A stretch of DNA of 64,000 bases from JAHEFT01 sp963700705. Lineage in GTDB: Bacteria > Pseudomonadota > Gammaproteobacteria > Xanthomonadales > SZUA-36. Location: NCBI GenBank assembly GCA_963700705.1, contig CAVOYQ010000006.1:62001-126000 (forward strand), in the 5' to 3' direction. The number at the start of each line of letters is the position of its first letter. Positions within the stretch are counted from its first letter, which is position 1. This document shows, piece by piece, positions 57,501-64,000 of this stretch. The translations under genes were made by a program, and so were the position numbers. The notes below the pieces were generated by a model, which was not told where the DNA came from, made no database searches, and was given only the letters and a program-made list of their open reading frames with translations.

Positions 57501-58339
57501 GAAGAGGTCCATCGGCGAGACCCGGCGGTCCGCCAGGGCGTCGCCAATGAACAGGCTACCCGCGTAAAAAGCGACGCGCTCGCCCGGTATGAACCAGAAT
57601 TGACCACCTTCGCCGGTCACCCCTTCACTGGTGACAATCGGGGTTACTCCGTACTGGGTAATGGTCACGTACCCCAAACCGCCCACGATGGCGTCGTAGA
57701 AGTGGCCGGGCTCGACCTTGGCTATCGGATAGGTGGCGTGCCAACCCAGGATTCTGTCGTCGTGCTTGTCAGTCCGCATCAACGACTCCACCGTTATCGG
57801 CCCATCCATCTCCGGGCACATCCACCCACTTCTTTTTAACCGGTTCCTGCAATTCGACGTGCACGATGGCATAGAAGTTGGGCGGGCAAGTTTCCGGGTC
57901 GGGCGCCCAGCAGATATCAAAACCATCGAGTGGAATCACCTGGCTGTGACTGTCGGCCGGGATGCCGTTATCTTCCACGTAGTCGGTTTTGTAGTCGAAC
58001 ATGTTGGGCTTCGGTTTCCCCTTGCTATCCAGGACGCTTTCAAAATCATCCGGATTCCTGACGACATGGATATGGACCACACTTATCCTGTAGGGGTCAG
58101 ACGGGACTACCGTGATTTGCAGGTTCTCATTACCGTTGGTGAAGACCACATCTCCAACCACCGCCAACGATTCTGTTGCGTCGAGAACCCAGTCTTCGGT
58201 CAATAACAACTGGGCTGTGACCGGCCAGGTAAATTCCTCCTGGTTACTCTGGGCATTGATATTGCTGGCTGATATGCACAGCAACATGATCAACGCCACA
58301 AACGCTAAAAGGTGAGACCTAAATCTGATGCGACTTCAT
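54508..58339 (-). CDS. Very large secreted protein with BNR/sialidase-like Asp-box segments, heavily frameshifted
   Basis: Conserved coding sequence runs continuously from ATG 58339 (AGGAGG upstream) to TAG 54508, ~1,277 codons, across about ten frame changes. The signal peptide reads HLLAFVALIMLLCISASNINA after an early shift. Recognisable parts are SRDDGDTWKRRNVS and RRSFNGGQSWTTD (Asp-box-like turns of sialidase/BNR propellers), DSVNDRGAINITEPAIACLELALPEYG, VAYLDEIEGTGASDVFVAI, SEKPMLQVKDDMIFVAWTDKYC and ILGWHATYPIAKVEPGHFYDAIVGGLGYV. I suspect the choice-of-anchor-O group but cannot confirm it. It is transcribed from P3 with a ~180-base leader. Function unknown. Confidence 0.72.
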
Positions 58340-58521
58340 TCTAGGTTTCCTCCTGCACGGTCATGGTTTCCGGAGGAAACTTGGCAGCGTCAAACGCTGT
58401 TGTAGGGGTGGGCTCCTCCTCATGCGAACACGGCTCGCATTACATAAAGAATCCATCTTCGATGAAGCCTGCTCCGTCTTGCGTGCGGGGTTTCGCTGGC
58501 CATCGGGATGGGCCCCAATCT
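58340..58521 (-). promoter_or_regulatory. Long untranslated leader of the large secreted protein
   Basis: About 175 bases lie between the predicted P3 start and the ATG. On the minus strand it contains GAGGAGGAG near 58417-58425 and AGGAGG at the ribosome-binding site. Both could pair with the CUCCUC core of sRNAs L and R. This pairing is inference only. Confidence 0.35.
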
Positions 58522-58577
58522 AACGTAACAAAGACCGGATTAACGGAATCTGAAATGGGGTTTAAGGAGCGGTTAAG
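58522..58577 (-). promoter_or_regulatory. Four-hexamer activator array and promoter P3
   Basis: On the minus strand CTTAAC-N5-CTTAAA-N5-TTTCAG-N5-GTTAAT spans 58577-58539. Eleven bases later is the extended -10 TGT-TACGTT (58527-58522). Confidence 0.75.
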
Positions 58578-58622
58578 GTTTGCGGCCCCGGTCATGCAAA
58601 TGCACAACCAGGGCCGTTTGTT

Positions 58623-59776
58623 CTAATTGCAACTGATGCCTGGCATGGTGGTAAGCCGGATCAAATCCATCTCCAGCGTACCGTCAAGACCGCTGAACGA
58701 AGCGTGGCCGGTGTCGCAATCCGCCAGACTTATAGCGAGGGTGCCCCAGCCAGTCGCCGGGGGCAGCGGCTGGCCGAAACACCGGAAACAACCTCGAACA
58801 TCTCCAATTCGTACAACACATTGAACTCCAGGTCCTGTTCGAATACTTCCGAAACCAGCCATAACCTTTCGCCCGTCGCGGTATGTCCGTAGTAATAGAC
58901 GGTCAGCCCTGAAGCGTGCGCGACGAAGTTGAAGCCGTGCCCGGAGTTATTGGGATCATAGAACAGCCCGTTCACCCCCAGGTCGTTGACCAGGCTACCG
59001 GCCGGCGGTGGTGCAATGACATCTGCGAATTCCTTTCCGACCAGCAGATCGTCGAAAAACGCCGGTTGCCCTGCCATCTGGTTAGCCCGGATGGATATGG
59101 CGGTAACTTTGCCGCCGCCGCGATTAAGAATATCCACCGGAACATTGTCAATGACGGGGTCGCTGGATTCGTCGACCGGGTTGACCCATAACGTGACAAC
59201 CTCAAGGTCATCCGGCCCGGTACTGGCATCGCCATACTCGACTCGCAGGACCACAAGCATTTCTCCGGTGGAAGGAACGCCACCAACGACATCCACGTTC
59301 TCTCCGCCGTTGCCAACAATGAAACTCCCGGTTCTCATGCCGAAGGACAGATACGGCTGCCCCCCTCCGTTCAGCCGATTAAAGGTCAATGTAAAAATCA
59401 TTTCACCGATTGAACTCGGAGGATCAATAAGGAAACTGGCGTAAAAACGCTCACCATCGAGGCTGAACAATGCATGGTCTTGAGAGCTGTACCTTTCTGC
59501 CGTCCGCACGCCGTTGTCATCATAAGGAAAATCGTAAACGGCTTTGCCGGTGCCGGCATCAAGGTCGGCTTCGGTCCTGTTGACGTAGAAATTGTTCCCG
59601 GAATCGAGGAACCAATCACCCGCCAAGCCAATTGCAGGGCCAGCGGGATGAGCGGAAATCAGGGCGTTATCGGGATAGCCGGTAAAGCTCTCGTAGATGA
59701 TGGGATCGGCTTGTGCAGCATTGCTGGCCGTGGCCAGTCCCAGCAATATCGCAAACATGGTGTATTTGAATGACAT
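58623..59776 (-). CDS. Secreted lectin-like protein with C-terminal DPxxSGHGF domain, one frameshift
   Basis: The signal peptide is MSFKYTMFAILLGLATASNAAQA. Residues ~25-265 look like a concanavalin-type jelly roll (IIYESFTGYPDNALIS, HALFSLDGERFYASFLIDPPS, FFDDLLVGKEFADV). A C-terminal domain starts VNDLGVNGLFYDPNNSGHGFNFVAHASGLTVYYYGHTATGERLWLVS. After a frame change near 58770 it continues GQPLPPATGWGTLAISLADCDTGHASFSGLDGTLEMDLIRL and ends GISCN. The same kind of domain ends the 19341-20636 product. It is driven by P4. It is probably extracellular and may bind carbohydrate, but this is inferred from fold only. Confidence 0.75.
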
Positions 59777-59848
59777 GGCTCACCTCGCAAATGACCAGGG
59801 GAAACCTTGGATACCGGCATACGGAACCGGACGGTCCAATCCATCTTC

Positions 59849-59903
59849 ACTGTAACAAAGGCCGATTAGCACAGACTGAAACGAAATTTAAGGTGAGGTT
59901 AAG
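59849..59903 (-). promoter_or_regulatory. Four-hexamer activator array and promoter P4
   Basis: On the minus strand CTTAAC-N5-CTTAAA-N5-TTTCAG-N5-GCTAAT spans 59903-59865. Ten bases later is the extended -10 TGT-TACAGT (59854-59849). The core halves CTTAAC and CTTAAA and the third hexamer TTTCAG are identical to P3. Confidence 0.75.
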
Positions 59904-59996
59904 TCTTGCCCGACTCCTGGGGCGCTCACCTGACCCGACGTCAGGGTGTGAGGGTTAAAGCCTGCGAGATATCACAGGCTTCGATGAACGCCCAAA

Positions 59997-60052
59997 CTGA
60001 ACGACGACTAAAATCAACCTTCAGCTTTCTTTAAGGATCTCAATGATAGCTT
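59997..60052 (+). promoter_or_regulatory. Four-hexamer activator array and promoter P5 (two-component operon)
   Basis: CTGAAC-N5-CTAAAA-N5-CTTCAG-N5-TTTAAG at 59997-60035 is followed 11 bases later by the extended -10 TGA-TAGCTT (60047-60052). The first two hexamers are one mismatch each from the P2-P4 forms. It lies ~80 bases before the small secreted protein and upstream of the response regulator. Confidence 0.65.
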
Positions 60053-60132
60053 TTGATGGTGAGCAATCACGATGCATGCCGTGATGAGAAAGGTGTACCT
60101 GGATGCTTTTGACGAATGAAGGAGATAAACCT

Positions 60133-60708
60133 ATGAAATGGAATACACGTTTGGGAGCCACACTCCTCGGCTTGATGCTCGCGGCGCCAGCATGGGCCCA
60201 CCACGCAGCCCAGGGCATTGTTTCAGATGAAATCTGGCAATTGATCGATGACAACCTGACGCTCGTCGACAGCCCGCATCTCACCATCGACTTCGACGAC
60301 GTCATGGGTTCGATGCGCGTCGGTGAAAACACGGGCGACGGCAGCCTGTTCCTGCTCAGCAGCATTACCGTTCGGGTAGAAGATGTCGCCGATTATTTGG
60401 CTGTTGTTGAAAATATGATGAACGAGATCCTGGGAAACCCGGGGATCCCCGGCGGAGTCATGGGCAACGGAAATTCCCATACACTCGATTGGTTCCTGGT
60501 GGACCTTGGTGACGGCCTCGTGGAAATCGTGCTTCAGGAACCCATCAGAGGCTTCAACAGTCAGCCGAGCCTTGACCCTGCGTTGGCATTGGGCCTCATG
60601 CTGAAAACCCAGACTCAGACGCAGACTGGGACTCAGACACAGACTCAGACGCAAACTCAGACTCAGACCCAGCCGCAACCTCAACCGAAGGCCAGGCAGG
60701 ACGGTTGA
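60133..60708 (+). CDS. Secreted protein with Thr-Gln repeat tail, upstream of the PhoP-like system
   Basis: The 191-residue protein starts at ATG 60133 with GGAG upstream. Its signal peptide is MKWNTRLGATLLGLMLAAPAWA, followed by HHAAQGIVSDEIWQLIDDNL. A compact mature domain has DFDDVMGSMRVGENTGDGSLFLLSSITVRVEDVADYLAVVENMM. From residue ~160 the tail is TQTQTQTGTQTQTQTQTQTQ then QPQPQPKARQDG, coded by an ACTCAG/ACGCAG hexamer repeat (60611-60675) that could change length in frame. No family recognised. It is driven by P5 and is likely in one operon with the two-component genes. Confidence 0.78.
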   Translation: MKWNTRLGATLLGLMLAAPAWAHHAAQGIVSDEIWQLIDDNLTLVDSPHLTIDFDDVMGSMRVGENTGDGSLFLLSSITVRVEDVADYLAVVENMMNEILGNPGIPGGVMGNGNSHTLDWFLVDLGDGLVEIVLQEPIRGFNSQPSLDPALALGLMLKTQTQTQTGTQTQTQTQTQTQTQPQPQPKARQDG

Positions 60709-60767
60709 ACACCGGCGAACCCGAATCGCCGCATGAAATATCACTGAAACCGCAACAACCATTCACC

Positions 60768-60793
60768 GGGGCCTGCGAGGAATCGCAGGCCCC
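60768..60793 (+). terminator. Strong stem-loop between the secreted-protein gene and the response regulator
   Basis: GGGGCCTGCGA-GGAA-TCGCAGGCCCC is a perfect 11-bp stem with a tetraloop. No T run follows, so it may be a partial terminator or an mRNA-processing or stability element rather than a full stop. Confidence 0.5.
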
Positions 60794-60883
60794 TTCGCTG
60801 CATTGACCCATATCAGTACCTCCCTGCGTTTGCTGGTGCACAATAATTCTGGGGTCATGTACCTCGTCATCACCAGGGAATAC

Positions 60884-61561
60884 ATGAGAATCCTGGTCAT
60901 CGAAGACAATGCTGAGCTGACCCGGCAGATCAAGAGTGCGCTGGAACACGCGTTATACGTGGTCGATGTCGCTTTCAATGGCGAGGAAGGGTTGTACCTG
61001 GGCAACACCGAGCACTACGACGCGATCATCCTGGACCTGGGCCTTCCCAAGATGGACGGGATTGAAGTGCTGGAACAGTGGCGCGCAGCCGGTCACCTGA
61101 TGCCTGTGTTGATTCTGACCTCCCGCCATACCTGGCGTGAAAAAGTGGCCGGCCTGCGCGCCGGCGCCGATGACTACCTGGCCAAGCCTTTTGAATACGA
61201 AGAACTGCTCGCCCGGATCGAAGCCTTGATTCGACGGGCCACCGGTCATGCCAATCCGATTATGAAGTGCAAATTCGGTGATGTCGTTATGGACACCAGC
61301 TCGGCACGGGTCACGATGGCGGGCAACCTGGTTGACCTGACCGCATTGGAGTACCGCACCCTGGAATACCTGATGCAGCACGAAGGGCAGGTGGTTTCGA
61401 AGACCGAACTGACCGAGCACATTTACGACCAGGATTTCGACCGCGACTCCAATGTAATCGAGGTGTTGATAAACCGCCTGCGCGGAAAGCTCTGCCCCGA
61501 ACTGATCGCTACGCGCCGGGGTCTTGGCTATCAACTCAGGTCTTCCTCCTCCGAGCACTGA
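60884..61561 (+). CDS. phoP: OmpR-family response regulator, PhoP-like
   Basis: This 225-residue regulator starts at ATG 60884 (MRILVIEDNAELTRQIKSAL). The phospho-acceptor Asp is in YDAIILDLGLPKMDG (residue ~51), the conserved Thr/Ser in PVLILTSRHTWREKV and the Lys in DDYLAKPFEYEELLARI. The winged helix spans ~125-220 (LVDLTALEYRTLEYLMQHEGQVVSKTELTEHIYDQDFDRDSNVIEVLINRLRGKL, GLGYQL). It lies 6 bp before a PhoQ-like kinase. The linked four-hexamer arrays have the hexamer-N5-hexamer form bound by this family, so it is the leading candidate to bind them. Confidence 0.85.
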   Translation: MRILVIEDNAELTRQIKSALEHALYVVDVAFNGEEGLYLGNTEHYDAIILDLGLPKMDGIEVLEQWRAAGHLMPVLILTSRHTWREKVAGLRAGADDYLAKPFEYEELLARIEALIRRATGHANPIMKCKFGDVVMDTSSARVTMAGNLVDLTALEYRTLEYLMQHEGQVVSKTELTEHIYDQDFDRDSNVIEVLINRLRGKLCPELIATRRGLGYQLRSSSSEH

Positions 61562-61567
61562 GTTGCC

Positions 61568-62899
61568 ATGGGAAAATCTCTCACAAAAAGAATCATCACT
61601 TTTTCCATCTTCTGGATCGTCATCACGCTATTGGTGACGGCTGTTCTGCTGGGGCGTTTTTACCGGCAACACATCGAGGAACATTACGACGCACATGTGT
61701 TCACCCACGTGGAGGAACTGGTTGCGGCCGTTGAAACGGGCCCCGACAGTGAAATTGTGCTGACCCGCCAACCCACCGACCCCCGTTTTTCGCGTAAAGA
61801 GTCAGGCTGGTACTGGGAGATTCTGAGCGGTGAAAAATCCATGGCGCGTTCGGCTTCCCTGGGCGACGAAAGACTGGATCTGAGTCATCTTGTTTTCGAA
61901 GAAAACCACGATGTGCAAACCATGTACGGACCCGATGGCCAGAAGCTACGGGCACACGTGGTTAACGTGAGTTACCCGAATAAGCCAGGTTCACTGACCG
62001 TGGTGGCCACCGCGCCGGAAATGGCGATCAAGGACGATGTGCATGATTTCTATGCCCATATTCTTACCAGCTTCCTGGTGCTGGGCATTGGTCTTTCGGT
62101 GGCGGTGGTCATGCAGGTGCGGGTCGCACTGAAACCCCTGAACGCGATCCAGACCGCCATCAGCGATATCAAGGCGGGTAAGACCGAGCGACTGCCGAAT
62201 GAGTTTCCCAAGGACGTTCAGCCCCTGGTCGACGAACTGAATTTCCTGCTTGATCACAATGAGACACTTTTGAAACGCGCCCGAAACCAGCTGGGTGACC
62301 TGGCCCATTCGGTCAAGAATCCCCTCACCGTCATTCGCAACGAGGCCCGCACACTCTCCGGGCCGCAAGGTCAACTGATACTCGAGCAGTCGCACGTGAT
62401 GGCCAACAGCATTGACCATTACCTGTCCCGCGCCCGGATTTATGGCAAACAGGACGCCATCGGATACCGCACCAGCGTCAGGATCGTCATCGACGACCTG
62501 AGTTTCGCGGTCGGGCACATCCACAAGAGCCGTGGCATTAAAATCGAATTGAACTGCGTAGAAGACAAATGGTTCCGCGGAGAGGCCCAGGACCTCGAGG
62601 AAATGGCTGGAAACCTCATCGACAACGCCTTCAAGTGGGCGAAAAGTTGCGTCCGTATCAGTTGCATAACCGATCACAAGGAATTGGTCCTGGTTATCGA
62701 GGATGACGGTCCCGGAATCGCCGAAGAAGAACTCGAAACCATCACCCGCAGGGGCAAGAGACTGGATGAAACCACTCCGGGTCACGGCCAGGGTCTGGGT
62801 ATTACCGAGGACATTGCCGATCTCTATGGCGGGTCTCTCAAGCTCGGAAGAAGCGAGATGGGGGGCTTGAAGGCGGAGTTGCGTTTGCCGGCGGCGTAG
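61568..62899 (+). CDS. phoQ: Sensor histidine kinase, PhoQ-like
   Basis: This 443-residue kinase has two membrane segments (IITFSIFWIVITLLVTAVLL, residues ~9-28; ILTSFLVLGIGLSVAVVMQV, ~162-182). They bracket a ~130-residue periplasmic sensor domain containing RKESGWYWEILSG. HAMP follows (VALKPLNAIQTAISDIKAG). The H-box is GDLAHSVKNPLTVIRNEA, the N-box EEMAGNLIDNAFKWAKS and the G-boxes EDDGPGIAEEEL and GQGLGITEDIADLYGG. The WYW segment and HSxKxPL H-box match PhoQ. The stop TAG lies inside REP repeat 5. Confidence 0.85.
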   Translation: MGKSLTKRIITFSIFWIVITLLVTAVLLGRFYRQHIEEHYDAHVFTHVEELVAAVETGPDSEIVLTRQPTDPRFSRKESGWYWEILSGEKSMARSASLGDERLDLSHLVFEENHDVQTMYGPDGQKLRAHVVNVSYPNKPGSLTVVATAPEMAIKDDVHDFYAHILTSFLVLGIGLSVAVVMQVRVALKPLNAIQTAISDIKAGKTERLPNEFPKDVQPLVDELNFLLDHNETLLKRARNQLGDLAHSVKNPLTVIRNEARTLSGPQGQLILEQSHVMANSIDHYLSRARIYGKQDAIGYRTSVRIVIDDLSFAVGHIHKSRGIKIELNCVEDKWFRGEAQDLEEMAGNLIDNAFKWAKSCVRISCITDHKELVLVIEDDGPGIAEEELETITRRGKRLDETTPGHGQGLGITEDIADLYGGSLKLGRSEMGGLKAELRLPAA

Positions 62900-62969
62900 G
62901 AGCGGTCCATGCCGCGATTTCACGAGGATGGACGTCGATCTTGCTGATCGCGCATGAATTCGCTCCTAC
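62896..62969. repeat. REP/BIME-like inverted repeat 5
   Basis: GTAGGAGCGGTCCATGCCGC at 62896 faces GCATGAATTCGCTCCTAC ending at 62969. It lies between convergent phoQ and nadA, and the TAG in each outer arm is the stop codon of the adjoining gene. Confidence 0.85.
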
Positions 62970-64000
62970 ATTCCTTTCTTGAAATTCAGCATCCGGTTCA
63001 GAGGAACCATGGCGCGCTCACCCAACTCAGGATCGACAAACACTTCGTTGCCGCCGACATCGAATACGGCGGCCAGCGCCTCCAGTTCATTCATCGCCAT
63101 CCACGGGCAGTTGGCGCAGCTGTAGCACGTCGCCCCATGGCCGGCCGTGGGCGCGATGATCAACTCCTTGCCGGGCACGGCCTTTTGCATGGTGTGGAAA
63201 ATACCCTGGTCCGTGGCCACGATGAATTTCGGGTTATCCATCTCGACCGCCGCCGCGATGATCTGGGTGGTGGACCCGACCCGGTCGGCGAGTTCGATCA
63301 CGGACGCCGGGGATTCGGGGTGTACCAGCACGGCAGCATCCGGATGCTCTTTCAACAGTTGCCGGATCCCGTCGGCCTTGAATTCTTCGTGCACGATGCA
63401 GGCGCCGTCCCAGACCAGCACGTCCGCCCCGGTCACGCTCTGGATGTACGCGCCCAGGTGGCGATCCGGAGCGAACAGGATTTTTTCCCCGTTTTCATGC
63501 AGGTGTGAGACCACGTCTTTGGCGATGCTCGAGGTGACCACCCAGTCGGCGCGGGCTTTCACCGCGGCGGACGTATTGGCATAGACCACCACGGTCCGGT
63601 CCGGGTGTTGATCGCAAAACGCCGAAAACTCGTCGATCGGGCAGCCGATATCCAGCGAACAGGTGGCTTCAAGCGTGGGCATCAGCACGCGTTTGTGCGG
63701 GGTCAGTATCTTCGCCGTCTCACCCATGAACTTCACGCCGGCCACGACCAGGGTCTGCGCCGGGTGGTCCTTGCCAAAACGGGCCATTTCGAGGGAATCA
63801 CTGACGATGCCGCCGGTTTCCTCGGCCAGGTCCTGCACCGTGTCCTGCGTATAGTAGTGAGCGACCAGCACGGCATTTTCCGCGGCAAGCCGTTGCTTGA
63901 TCTGCTGCACCAGGAACTGCTCCCGGTCGGCGGACAATGTACGTTCGTGCTGGTGCGCCAGGTGGTCTTTGACCAGCTCACGGATTTCAACCAGGTGTTC
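62966..64000 (-). CDS. nadA: Quinolinate synthase A, 5' end cut by window
   Basis: 345 codons are present, and the reading frame stays open to the window edge (EHLVEIRELVKDHLAHQHERT before LSADREQFLVQQ), so the start lies outside. NadA condenses iminoaspartate with dihydroxyacetone phosphate in NAD synthesis and holds a 4Fe-4S cluster. Cluster Cys are in EATCSLDIGCPIDEF, WDGACIVHEEF and ATCYSCANCPWMAMN. Substrate blocks are LVAHYYTQDTVQDLAEE, GVKFMGETAKIL and VHPESPASV. No frameshift is seen. The stop TAG is inside REP repeat 5. Confidence 0.96.
   Translation of the reverse strand, partial: EHLVEIRELVKDHLAHQHERTLSADREQFLVQQIKQRLAAENAVLVAHYYTQDTVQDLAEETGGIVSDSLEMARFGKDHPAQTLVVAGVKFMGETAKILTPHKRVLMPTLEATCSLDIGCPIDEFSAFCDQHPDRTVVVYANTSAAVKARADWVVTSSIAKDVVSHLHENGEKILFAPDRHLGAYIQSVTGADVLVWDGACIVHEEFKADGIRQLLKEHPDAAVLVHPESPASVIELADRVGSTTQIIAAAVEMDNPKFIVATDQGIFHTMQKAVPGKELIIAPTAGHGATCYSCANCPWMAMNELEALAAVFDVGGNEVFVDPELGERAMVPLNRMLNFKKGM

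Noticed and set aside
60611..60690. CRISPR-like or minisatellite array
   Set aside because: The short ACTCAG-type repeats are in frame within a secreted protein gene, with no spacers.

Overview
The window is a GC-rich stretch of a gammaproteobacterial chromosome, most likely a marine or sediment heterotroph of the Wenzhouxiangella/Woeseia/Xanthomonadales type. Three things suggest this: a complete proteobacterial dedicated sortase (PDS) locus, a propionyl-CoA carboxylase/methylmalonyl-CoA mutase operon, and Pseudomonas-like REP palindromes (GTAGGAGCG...). The family assignment is inference. I see no rRNA, tRNA, CRISPR array or prophage.

Quality warning: many conserved genes carry one or more single-base indels (pccA, scpA, meaB, rpe, purC, djlA, fabD, the isoquinoline-oxidoreductase-like large subunit, and the 3.8-kb secreted-protein gene with many). 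Both frames stay well conserved, so these look like assembly or sequencing indels rather than gene decay. I give whole-gene spans and state where the frame changes.

Layout. 1-3.3 kb: a TIGR03032-like fragment, a PYROXD2-like FAD oxidoreductase and a PQQ sugar dehydrogenase. 3.4-5.7 kb: a periplasmic OB-fold protein and trpE. 5.7-11.5 kb: the PDS locus (histidine kinase and response regulator, divergent from the VIT/vWA sortase target and class GN sortase). 11.4-19.0 kb: minus-strand propionate operon (abm, scpA, pccB, pccA, meaB, mce), converting propionyl-CoA to succinyl-CoA. 19.3-26.6 kb: accessory island with a secreted beta-propeller protein, an IS1182 element, a low-GC secreted protein, a winged-helix/TPR regulator and unknowns. 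26.8-35.3 kb: fabD-like gene, nsrR/norZ NO detoxification with two NsrR-like operators, rpe, class V aminotransferase, vapBC, djlA, purC. 35.3-45.1 kb: minus-strand run gcvH, gcvT, molybdenum hydroxylase subunits, exported methyltransferase, one secreted helical protein and two tandem paralogous lipoproteins. 45.3-52.2 kb: FAD reductase, dgcN-tdh-dgcA (D-glutamate and threonine use), a membrane protein, Lrp regulator and methionine gamma-lyase-like enzyme. 52.2-62.9 kb: a candidate PhoP-like regulon. 63-64 kb: nadA, cut by the window end.

The most interesting signal is in 52.2-60.1 kb. Five promoters share an array of four hexamers at exact 11-bp spacing (CTTAAC-N5-CTTAAA-N5-YTTCAG-N5-nTTAAK), each followed 10-11 bp later by an extended -10. 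Two are divergent and drive a pair of homologous, unannotated small-RNA candidates with a conserved C-rich motif (UCUCCUCGCA), a covarying hairpin and near-identical terminators. Two drive genes for secreted proteins. The fifth lies in front of a small secreted protein gene followed by a PhoP/PhoQ-type two-component system, which is the natural candidate for the regulator.
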